Counted from the first letter of the stretch, positions 1 to 6,740 are shown. The stretch is 7,030 nt of DNA from Candidatus Heimdallarchaeota archaeon (GCA_022574115.1 JACZSS010000138.1:1-7030), one strand, 5' to 3'. Numbers and translations: made by a program. The notes: a model not told the origin generated them from the sequence alone.

Positions 1-111
1 GATCTGATCTCCTAGGCGGATATTATTATTGTCACCTATGGGCACCTCCACCCCCAGATGATGAAATCACTTATTCATGCTACCGAACGAGATCTATCCC
101 AGATCTACTTT
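1..111. other. No gene seen at left edge
   Basis: All six frames were scanned. The minus strand has several stops in the frame of the neighbouring gene. The plus strand has only a short start-initiated ORF of about 26 codons (ATG near 58) that runs into the opposite gene and has no ribosome-binding site. The only structure is the small inverted repeat at 90-106. Confidence 0.5.
90..106. repeat. Short inverted repeat after the 112-675 gene
   Basis: AGATCT is separated from a second AGATCT by ATCCC. Because AGATCT is its own reverse complement, the transcript could form a 6-bp stem with a 5-base loop. It lies 5 bases beyond the stop codon of the minus-strand gene, where a terminator hairpin would sit. 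No T-run follows it in that direction, so a termination role is speculative. Confidence 0.3.
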
Positions 112-675
112 CTAATCGATGAGGCGCTCATAACCTAAGATGGTATCCAGGAATGCACCGGTATATTCCATAGTAGTTTGGTTATAATCTTCGAATCTAA
201 AGCGCCTAGTCTCATTGTTACCGAAATCTTCAGGATTTTCATTTAGGCTCTCAAATGCATTATAAAAAATAATTCCCGTTTTTATCTCACTATGAGTGAT
301 TGAATATCCAAAGGTCTGATCTGGGGTTATTCGATAGGTAATATTTGATTCAAAAATTTCTACCCCATTGACATTATGAATAAAATATGAATAATTATGA
401 TAGTACACCCTCCCCCCGAAAAATCGTTCATGTTGGGAATTATTGGGACTGTTGTACATGTCATAGTCAAAGAAAGTCAAAACTCCTAAGTCCGTGTTGA
501 CATAGCGTGGCATAAGTTGCTCAATAAAATGACTTGACACCCAAACAATTTCACCATTCTGTGAAACAGTTGCAAATTCAACAAAGTACGTCTCATCTTC
601 CTGTCGAAAAATATCCTGAATGTGAACACCTTGTAATGAGTTGTTGACCATTAATCTGTAGTTTAGATTTTCCAT
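112..675 (-). CDS. Sequon-rich secreted-type hypothetical protein, probably 5'-truncated
   Basis: I do not recognise the family. The 187 residues are rich in Asn, Tyr, Phe and Asp, with alternating beta-type hydrophobicity and no membrane helix. There are six N-x-S/T sequons (for example NNS, NYS, NIT, NET, NQT), a density typical of archaeal extracellular proteins. Yet the listed Met start is not followed by a signal peptide, which a protein of this composition should have. The same frame stays open for 47 codons upstream (676-816), keeps the same composition and contains a seventh sequon. So the Met at 673-675 is probably internal, and the real N-terminus has been lost to a frameshift, a nonsense change or an assembly error. 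No Shine-Dalgarno motif precedes this ATG. Coding in this frame is fairly secure; the start is not. Confidence 0.6.
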   Translation of the reverse strand: MENLNYRLMVNNSLQGVHIQDIFRQEDETYFVEFATVSQNGEIVWVSSHFIEQLMPRYVNTDLGVLTFFDYDMYNSPNNSQHERFFGGRVYYHNYSYFIHNVNGVEIFESNITYRITPDQTFGYSITHSEIKTGIIFYNAFESLNENPEDFGNNETRRFRFEDYNQTTMEYTGAFLDTILGYERLID

Positions 676-816
676 AATAAAACTGTTCCCAGTTTTCTCC
701 TGAGTTGTGTTATAAGTTTCCCCACCTATTTGATACTCTAGAATATCCCAAAAAAGCTGATCTCCGCTCTTAAAAGGAAAATCTTGGGCAAAATAAAGCC
801 CATTAGACCCAAAATA
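676..816 (-). other. In-frame open extension lacking a start codon
   Basis: These 47 codons continue the 112-675 frame upstream to the TGA at 817-819. They contain no ATG, GTG or TTG. The translation includes a GDQLFWDILEYQIGG stretch and an NTT sequon, and it looks like the body of the downstream protein rather than random sequence. Beyond the TGA, the same frame has further stops at 829-831, in the 832-840 stretch and at 877-879, so a single nonsense change does not restore a long N-terminus. An adjacent frame opens with an ATG near 845 followed by a hydrophobic stretch. A frameshift joining it to this frame is possible but unproven. Confidence 0.45.
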
Positions 817-926
817 TCATGATTTGCCTCATTAATATTTCCCATAACTAATCAATCCAGGGTTGTCGTGAAAGATTTAAAGTCCATCTAGCATATATTG
901 AGCGACTGAGAGAACAGATGCATACA

Positions 927-957
927 CTCGCTCCCCTGAAGAGCAAGGTGTTTTTTT
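927..957 (+). terminator. Hairpin followed by T7 (plus strand)
   Basis: CTCGCTC (927-933) and GAGCAAG (941-947) can pair around a 7-base loop with one mismatch. After GTG comes a run of seven T (951-957). This is the form of an intrinsic terminator, and a U-run alone can terminate archaeal transcription. No convincing plus-strand gene lies upstream, so what it would terminate is unclear. Confidence 0.25.
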
Positions 958-982
958 CGCTTCGCCTATCATAACGCAAAAC

Positions 983-992
983 ATTTTTATTT
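983..992 (+). promoter_or_regulatory. Candidate box A for the LRR gene
   Basis: ATTTTTATTT is centred about 26 bases before the ATG at 1014. That is the spacing expected for an archaeal TATA box driving a leaderless or nearly leaderless transcript. It fits the lack of a clear Shine-Dalgarno motif before this gene. The match to the consensus is only partial. Confidence 0.25.
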
Positions 993-1013
993 CCGTTTCT
1001 GTGAAGATGTTTA

Positions 1014-1712
1014 ATGACTTCATCTAATGTTCTTGTAAGAAATGTTGTCTTACCCATCATTCTCGTGGTACTAGTTGTACTCTTAGGACCAATATTCATT
1101 GCAATCTTATCTATCTTTGTTTTGTTAATGATCCCCATGGTTATCGGTGCACTAATTTATTTCTTTGTGTTGGGTGGTCCTAAAGATAAGAATGATCCCG
1201 AAGATGTTGTTCAGAATGCTTTCAATCACCCTCAACTCGGGCCGTATATTCAGCAACAAAACTTACGACAGGATTTGTCTGAGGAAATCGCGTTTCATCT
1301 GGGAAACCAGATAAAGGTACGTCCAGATGAAGCGACTTTGAAAACATCTGTATTTAATCTTAGTCTGTCCGGTATAACAAGTGGAGGCTCTCCATTGCTT
1401 ATTCAGTTTTTCCCGGGCATTTTCAGTATTTTTTCTGACTTGACAGAGTTGCGATTGGATCGTATCGGCATCAACAACGATCCAAATCACCAGCTTTTTT
1501 TGCAACCCTCCGTCTTTGATGGTTTGACTCAGCTTCGGGTGCTTGATATGTCCAACAATCAGATTTCAGATCTGCCAGAAGGCCTATTCAGTCACTTGCA
1601 TAGTCTGGAGCGTGTACTTTTGGTTAATAATCCCATCGATCTCCAGCTTGCCGCGATTTCAACATTAAGGGAAAAAGGGATTATTATCGAGATTAAAGAT
1701 GACGACCTATAG
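1014..1712 (+). CDS. Membrane-anchored leucine-rich repeat protein
   Basis: The 232-residue protein begins with an uninterrupted, uncharged hydrophobic stretch at about residues 11-54, with Pro at 26 and 41. It is long enough for two membrane helices in a tight hairpin, which would leave both ends on the same side. An acidic linker (about 55-70) and a polar helical region follow, then leucine-rich repeats at about 130-154, 164-188 and 189-208. The clearest repeats are LTQLRVLDMSNNQISDLP and the LPEGLF...NNP unit. The tail (about 211-232) has the L-x-x-(K/R)-G-I-x-I-x-I pattern common at the end of LRR domains. LRRs generally bind proteins; the partner is unknown. An in-frame TGA at 1002-1004 leaves 1014 as the first usable start, and later Met codons would cut into the membrane region. 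If the hairpin model is right, the LRR domain is cytoplasmic. Confidence 0.8.
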   Translation: MTSSNVLVRNVVLPIILVVLVVLLGPIFIAILSIFVLLMIPMVIGALIYFFVLGGPKDKNDPEDVVQNAFNHPQLGPYIQQQNLRQDLSEEIAFHLGNQIKVRPDEATLKTSVFNLSLSGITSGGSPLLIQFFPGIFSIFSDLTELRLDRIGINNDPNHQLFLQPSVFDGLTQLRVLDMSNNQISDLPEGLFSHLHSLERVLLVNNPIDLQLAAISTLREKGIIIEIKDDDL

Positions 1713-1713
1713 G

Positions 1714-1719
1714 TTTTTT
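1714..1719 (+). terminator. T6 run just after the LRR gene
   Basis: Six consecutive T begin two bases after the TAG stop of the LRR gene. Archaeal RNA polymerase can terminate at short T-runs without a hairpin, so this is a plausible but weak 3' end. The remaining bases to 1830 hold no other gene that I can see. Confidence 0.25.
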
Positions 1720-1796
1720 GTTGCGTTGAATCAAATGATGACGCATTTATTTCAATCTTCAACTGGCGACGCTGAATTGGTCAGGATTTCCAAAAG

Positions 1797-1806
1797 CTTT
1801 AACAAT
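1797..1806 (+). promoter_or_regulatory. Weak candidate box A for the beta-helix gene
   Basis: CTTTAACAAT is centred about 29 bases upstream of the ATG at 1831. That position suits an archaeal TATA element with a leaderless transcript, and no purine-rich ribosome-binding site lies before that ATG. The sequence departs from TTTAWATA at several positions. Confidence 0.2.
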
Positions 1807-1830
1807 TACACTCTGATACATCGAAGTTAG

Positions 1831-3465
1831 ATGACCCAATTTAGCAGGTTCGATCAGCCTTTCAAATATATTCTGATTGGATGTGTTCTTTTGGGAGTAC
1901 ACTCAATTGGCTCAATTATGATATCAGGCCATCCCTCCAATTCTGAAGCAACTATTGATCCTTCCCAAACTTCGAATGAAGTGCTGGAATTCAATAACAT
2001 CAACGAGGAAAATTATGATAATTTAAGCCTGAATGATACCACTATTCGGATTAGTAACAGTAGCAATCTCCGATTCACTGGTATTCAAATATTTAATCTT
2101 GCACGAGTCCCGGTGGTGGCAGTCGTAATCGTTGATAGCGAAAATATCACCTTCTCGCATTTATCCTTCTCATCCTCCAACACCAATCCCTCCTCAGAAG
2201 TGATAATGTTCCTTATCACAAATTCGATCCACATCCAGATTGAGAATACAAAAATTTCCGACATGCAAGTAGATGGAAAAGTGAAACTCTTTCAAATCTC
2301 GTCATCAGCTGATCTTCGAATTAGTAACATCACAGTTGACAATATTGGAATTTTCAATTCCTTTACCGCTCTGAAGGTCACTTCATCCTTCGGTGTTTCA
2401 TTTGACAATTTGTCAATTGTTGATACCAATACGACAGACCTGATGTTATTTGATATAAATACAGCAGAAGATCTCATCATTGCCCACTCTGACGTTAAGA
2501 TTTACGAGGATAAGTCTGATTCAGTTAAGATTTTGTCCGTATCTGGGACGTCAAATCTTCAATTTCTAACCAATAAAATCACGGTAAATGGATCAAACAG
2601 TCAACCGATTGGATTAGACATATTCAATTCAGACAATGTTTCGGTAATTGGAAATCAGCAATTTTTCCTATCCACTACTCCCCAAAGCGTGTTTCATTAC
2701 CAAATTAGGAACAACCTCAATGGCCAATTTGTGAACAATGAGTTCAATCATTCACTTAGTTCGGGATTCAATAATACTTCAGTGGATAATTATAATGTCG
2801 AGTTTCGTGACAATCTGATTAATGGTGTACCGGACAGTTATCATTTTGATTTAACTTACACATTACGTGAAACTATCGCAGGGATAACTACTGGGGAAAG
2901 TATCAACGATCTTCATACCTATGCAATTGATTTATCGCGACTGGACGTGCTTCTTTTCGACATCCATATCACAGGTATCAACGGTTCGTTAGAGGTATCA
3001 AATATTCAATTCCTAAATGGTTTGACGACGACAACAACTACTTTCTTTACCACGTGGAATGATTCTTCCAACTTCTTAGTCCCCATCCTTTTTCAAAATT
3101 CAAAATCCCAGGAATACAATTATTCGATTTCGGTCTTGGATGATTTTGGCAATCAATTTAGCGTCCTTGTTTTTGTCAATGCTACCGTAGTAGTTGCCTC
3201 TCCCACAATTGAGACTACTACTGGAATTTTAGAAATCGGTGGTGAGGACAACAAATTTCGGCTGGAAGCCCAACAATCATTATTGAACTGGTTTGCGGTA
3301 TTAATTACGTCTGTATTAAGCTTGATATTTTCATTACAAGCTGTTCAATCATTCCGAGGTCGTTATTCAGCTAAGGGGAAGATGTTAATCAAGCAGGTTA
3401 AGGCAGATTTGAATAAATTACGATCTAGGTTAATTGATCAGCTGCAAAATATGTTTTCTTCGTAG
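1831..3465 (+). CDS. Single-span surface protein with parallel beta-helix ectodomain
   Basis: The 544-residue protein has an N-terminal hydrophobic segment (about 12-32: signal peptide or anchor) and an Asn/Ser-rich ectodomain. It then has a membrane helix (about 485-505) and a basic, helical tail of about 37 residues, so the ectodomain should be outside. Residues 72-330 repeat a unit of hydrophobic strand, S/N/T-rich turn, second strand and N/D-rich turn. Examples are VVIVDSENITFSHLSF, MFLITNSIHIQIENTKI and LFQISSSADLRISNITV. Units start near 72, 98, 126, 153, 180, 206, 234 and 261, a 26-28 residue period. This is the pattern of right-handed parallel beta-helices (PbH1/NosD-like). Residues about 340-455 look like a beta-sandwich with a Thr run at about 399-408. 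About fifteen sequons support extracellular location. No catalytic motif is evident, so adhesion, surface structure or ligand binding are possible roles. It converges on the protease gene. Confidence 0.85.
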   Translation: MTQFSRFDQPFKYILIGCVLLGVHSIGSIMISGHPSNSEATIDPSQTSNEVLEFNNINEENYDNLSLNDTTIRISNSSNLRFTGIQIFNLARVPVVAVVIVDSENITFSHLSFSSSNTNPSSEVIMFLITNSIHIQIENTKISDMQVDGKVKLFQISSSADLRISNITVDNIGIFNSFTALKVTSSFGVSFDNLSIVDTNTTDLMLFDINTAEDLIIAHSDVKIYEDKSDSVKILSVSGTSNLQFLTNKITVNGSNSQPIGLDIFNSDNVSVIGNQQFFLSTTPQSVFHYQIRNNLNGQFVNNEFNHSLSSGFNNTSVDNYNVEFRDNLINGVPDSYHFDLTYTLRETIAGITTGESINDLHTYAIDLSRLDVLLFDIHITGINGSLEVSNIQFLNGLTTTTTTFFTTWNDSSNFLVPILFQNSKSQEYNYSISVLDDFGNQFSVLVFVNATVVVASPTIETTTGILEIGGEDNKFRLEAQQSLLNWFAVLITSVLSLIFSLQAVQSFRGRYSAKGKMLIKQVKADLNKLRSRLIDQLQNMFSS

Positions 3466-6400
3466 GCGGGCTCCGGTCATCAAGATCACCGTTCCGATAA
3501 TAACATAGTTATCGTACCGTGCCTGCTTGGTGGTTATGCTTCCACCTTTGCTTTGGATTGTTTCTTGGGAACTTATACCGCTGGTAAGTGATGTGGTGTC
3601 CGTGTTCCTGACGCTGGAAGCTGATATTGTTGGTGTAATACTAGCCGTATTTTCAAGCACCTCAAATTCGTAGACCAAACTGGCATTGAAACCCTGAATA
3701 TCGACAACCCTAATTGTTATTGTATGTAATCCAGGCTGTAGGTTTGACAATGGAACTTCCAATAGATACTCATCAGTTGTAATCGTAGGATTTACCGAGT
3801 ATTGGTTGATAACAAAAAGATCATCCAAAATTAATGCTACTTCAAAACTGGATTTCTCAATGATTGTGGCCTTTATAGTGTATGGCAATTGAAACGCATC
3901 TTCGTTACTTGTGATAAGTATTTTCGGACTTACCACGTCAACATCAAAAGTAAACCTGCGAAAATCATCTCCTGAAGTCAATATGAAGGTTACGTGATCT
4001 GAACTGCCGACTAAAGTAAAGGCAAAATCGTACCAGTTTTGAGTTAAATTACGCAATTGAAGAATCTGTGTCGATAGTCCCTGTTCTTGAATTAAACCCT
4101 GTAATGGCAGACCCGTATTACTATAGATGACTCCTTTCACATCGTTGCCTGATTGGGTGACATTAAACAGGATAACTTCGGTCGTATCTTGAAGATATGA
4201 AATAATGTTGGTAAGCAGCACTTTTGAATTCAAGGTGTAACCCCTTGCTTCACCCGGGCAGTACTGATCCACCAGTATACAGCTATCAAACCACCAGTTG
4301 GATGAAGTTATCACTACTTTTCCTGCATTGGGTTCTTGGTAGGTTACAATACCTAACCGATCACTAAACTCCGGCTCCTGCAGGTGATCGATGTGTCTCA
4401 ACCATGGGACACTCAGCGGATTTGCATCATCAACTATTTCCAAGTAATTTCCCCGGTACTCAATCACCTCGACGTACTGCTGCACATCAGTTTCATTAAG
4501 CGTAACAAATTCTGTCGTTGCACCGGAAAACCCACCGAAAGCCAAATTTTTCGCTGCTACATTGAATTTTGACAAAAATTGATTTAGGACATTTACATCG
4601 GTCCCTGCATTAGGGATGGCGTTTGGGTCCTGGTTTGGGGTAAAGGATCCGATAAAATCTATAAACAAATTTCCTCCATTCTCCACGTAGTTATGAAGCG
4701 TATTGATAGTCTGGTCATTATACTCCCGCTCGAAAGCTGGTGTGCCAACGTAGGTCAAAGTCAAAAGATCTGGTAACCACAAGACATCGTAATCATCTAG
4801 CAGAGTGGATGAAAAAAGCTTATGGGAGTAATGAAGCTCGTAGCCCTGATCACGAAATACTTGAGCTGCTCCCTGAGTTCTCAACCCAAATGGTCCTAAT
4901 TCATCGTAGTGATGACGATCAGTGAGTCCAAAATACTGTAGGATGTAACCATTCAGATCCTTGGATATTTCTATTGCAATGGGGATAGATCTTATATTAG
5001 TAGTAGTCTCGCTGTAAATGGTTATAACACCAGAATACTCCCCAAATGGGGTATTTACCCCTGATGAGATGGCAAGTGGCAATACTTGCTCATGTGTATC
5101 AATCGGACCTGTTTGGACCACGAGCGATGAAATGTCTCCCGTCACATTATACCTAATTTCTGCGGGATCGATAGACGTGATTAGATAGAGATCTAGACTT
5201 TGATTGGATCCCCGTAAGTGGTCTCCCAAATTGCTGAATTCGGCTTGATTTGTGTTGATAACTAACGCATCGTGGGCACGATTTAGAAGCGAATCAATTG
5301 CAAGATCCATGTTTGGTATCCCATATCCAACATGATAATTGGGATGTGACATATTGATGGTTTGACTTAAATTGCTGGGTATACTAGCCGCTACCAACAA
5401 TTCTGCTTTCAATTCGGAATTCGTGTAGTTCAAGGAATTTTTCTGTACCACTTCTTTCATCAACGCAATGGCACCTGCCACCAGTGGGCTCCCGAATGAT
5501 GTCCCCGGTAATAATTTATACTCGCCGGATTCGCGATCTGCCACCACGACATCATAACTCATAGCAACCACATCTGGTTTTGATACACCTTGTCTCGTGG
5601 GACCGGAAGAAGTTGGTAAATAAAATTCCTGGGTGGCGAGTATTCCGCCGACACTGATTGCCGTATCGACGGATCCTGGACCGCCGATGATAAATGGTGA
5701 CATCTCACTATCTCCGTCATTCCCTGCAGAACCGATCACCAAAATTCCGACTGCTTCCAATCGATCAACAATTGGTTCCCAGAGGAAAGGTGAACCGCCG
5801 AATGAGGTGTTGATAATGTCAACATCCTGCCCTATCAGATAGTTAAACGCTCCTAGGAAGTCTCCCGCAATAGAATTGAGCATCGTGGCGGGTGTTCCCA
5901 TCGCTGCAGAGATGATGGTGGCTTGTGGAGCGGGACCAAGATATTGTGAAACATTTCCGTCCGTCTTGATTCCCGACATGGAAGACACAACCGCTGTTCC
6001 ATGGGTCATTATTCCTACAGGATGTTCTTCATTAAACGACGCCTGGAAATACTCGAGATGCGAAAGTGCTGGATGGTTAAAGTCGACTCCATTATCAACC
6101 AGCCCAATCCGGATACCTTCCCCAAAGTATCCCAGTGAATGAACTGGAGCAATGTTTAACAAGCTTAGCTGTGATAGATCGGAGGAGCTATCTTGCTTCA
6201 ATCTGATTGAGTGTTCGATCGGCCAGCTGGGCGTTGAACTCTGATGAGTTGAATGAAGTGGAATCGACTGGTTATACACTGCAGAACTTACTATTTTGAT
6301 GCCCTCTAAATCAAATATTTCCGGCAGTGGTTTCATAAACCGTATCCGCGCCGCCATTAGATTATCGTATCGGGAAAGGAACTCTTGAGTCTGAATGAAG

Positions 6401-6669
6401 TCCAGGTACAGCTCGCTGTCTGAAAAGAAGATTGTCAGATCACTGGAAGATTGATCAATATTCGCGTTGGTACTTAGGTCGTCCACCGATCGCTTTGAAT
6501 AATTGCCAGCTGTTTGAGTATCAGATTTATCCCTTAGCTCTTCAACTACCCATTGTCCAAAGACCGTTCCAATAATCAAACTACAGACGATTAGAAGTAC
6601 AATGAGACCGGCTGCATTTCTTGAAGCGAACTGCCGAACTGATGTCCATCTCATTTGATCTGATCTCAT
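3430..6669 (-). CDS. Membrane-anchored subtilisin-family (S8) protease resembling site-1 protease
   Basis: The 1079 residues begin with basic residues and a hydrophobic segment (19-38), then an I9-propeptide-like region (about 78-130). The S8 domain (about 175-465) has catalytic Asp192 (VDNG), His223 (THGTAVV), oxyanion Asn317 (SAGND) and Ser391 (GTSFGSP), so it should be an active serine endopeptidase outside the cell. A beta-rich spacer leads to a class-I-amidotransferase-like (GATase1/DUF4350-type) domain at about 572-828, including DYDVLWLPD and YVENGGNLFIDF. Beta-sandwich domains (about 830-905 and 912-1005), a Ser/Thr-rich stalk (about 1006-1048) and a short hydrophobic segment (1055-1067) before RLRRKH follow. 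About a dozen sequons are present. Asp-to-His spacing is 31, as in human site-1 protease (from memory 218 to 249), and the S8 plus amidotransferase-like order also matches. Other prokaryotic S8 proteins with a fused domain of this kind are the main alternative. ATG 6669 is preferred over the Met at residue 6 because AAAGGA lies 8 bases upstream. Substrates are unknown. Confidence 0.9.
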   Translation of the reverse strand: MRSDQMRWTSVRQFASRNAAGLIVLLIVCSLIIGTVFGQWVVEELRDKSDTQTAGNYSKRSVDDLSTNANIDQSSSDLTIFFSDSELYLDFIQTQEFLSRYDNLMAARIRFMKPLPEIFDLEGIKIVSSAVYNQSIPLHSTHQSSTPSWPIEHSIRLKQDSSSDLSQLSLLNIAPVHSLGYFGEGIRIGLVDNGVDFNHPALSHLEYFQASFNEEHPVGIMTHGTAVVSSMSGIKTDGNVSQYLGPAPQATIISAAMGTPATMLNSIAGDFLGAFNYLIGQDVDIINTSFGGSPFLWEPIVDRLEAVGILVIGSAGNDGDSEMSPFIIGGPGSVDTAISVGGILATQEFYLPTSSGPTRQGVSKPDVVAMSYDVVVADRESGEYKLLPGTSFGSPLVAGAIALMKEVVQKNSLNYTNSELKAELLVAASIPSNLSQTINMSHPNYHVGYGIPNMDLAIDSLLNRAHDALVINTNQAEFSNLGDHLRGSNQSLDLYLITSIDPAEIRYNVTGDISSLVVQTGPIDTHEQVLPLAISSGVNTPFGEYSGVITIYSETTTNIRSIPIAIEISKDLNGYILQYFGLTDRHHYDELGPFGLRTQGAAQVFRDQGYELHYSHKLFSSTLLDDYDVLWLPDLLTLTYVGTPAFEREYNDQTINTLHNYVENGGNLFIDFIGSFTPNQDPNAIPNAGTDVNVLNQFLSKFNVAAKNLAFGGFSGATTEFVTLNETDVQQYVEVIEYRGNYLEIVDDANPLSVPWLRHIDHLQEPEFSDRLGIVTYQEPNAGKVVITSSNWWFDSCILVDQYCPGEARGYTLNSKVLLTNIISYLQDTTEVILFNVTQSGNDVKGVIYSNTGLPLQGLIQEQGLSTQILQLRNLTQNWYDFAFTLVGSSDHVTFILTSGDDFRRFTFDVDVVSPKILITSNEDAFQLPYTIKATIIEKSSFEVALILDDLFVINQYSVNPTITTDEYLLEVPLSNLQPGLHTITIRVVDIQGFNASLVYEFEVLENTASITPTISASSVRNTDTTSLTSGISSQETIQSKGGSITTKQARYDNYVIIGTVILMTGARLRRKHILQLIN

Positions 6670-6677
6670 CTGATTTG

Positions 6678-6683
6678 TCCTTT
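6678..6683 (-). promoter_or_regulatory. Ribosome-binding site of the S8 protease gene
   Basis: On the minus strand AAAGGA ends 8 bases before the ATG at 6667-6669, a normal Shine-Dalgarno distance. The second possible start, Met6, would be 23 bases away, so this site decides for the first ATG. It also implies a transcribed leader, unlike the two plus-strand genes, which lack such a motif. Confidence 0.55.
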
Positions 6684-6740
6684 CTTAAAAAAGCTTTTTC
6701 TGTATGGGGAATCAAATGAAGTGCCAGCAAGATCTCGCAT

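Noticed and set aside
865..945. Possible C/D-box guide RNA (GTGAAAG, two CTGA boxes, AGATGCA)
   Set aside because: The C-like box departs from RTGATGA, and the spacing between boxes is much longer than the roughly 12-base guides of archaeal C/D RNAs.
848..1138. Minus-strand 96-codon ORF with a GKTT motif that hints at a P-loop
   Set aside because: Its first third is antisense to the hydrophobic start of the LRR gene. The motif lacks the preceding Walker A glycine pattern, and the rest has irregular composition with no family resemblance.
2292..2480. Minus-strand 62-codon ORF
   Set aside because: It lies wholly inside the beta-helix gene, where the sense frame shows clear protein repeats.
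4384..4572. Plus-strand 62-codon ORF
   Set aside because: Antisense to the amidotransferase-like domain of the protease; no independent signal.
4740..4925. Plus-strand 61-codon ORF
   Set aside because: Antisense to the same protease domain; basic composition without a recognisable pattern.
5633..6142. Two plus-strand ORFs (69 and 88 codons)
   Set aside because: Both are antisense to the catalytic S8 domain, whose conserved motifs make the minus strand the coding strand.
6657..6667. GATCTGATCTC, also present at 1-11, as a long-range direct repeat
   Set aside because: Several 11-base matches are expected by chance in 7 kb, and the flanks do not match.
6688..6699. AAAAAGCTTTTT palindrome as a terminator or operator
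   Set aside because: The stem is almost all A-T with no loop. It lies just upstream of the protease ribosome-binding site, where a terminator makes little sense.
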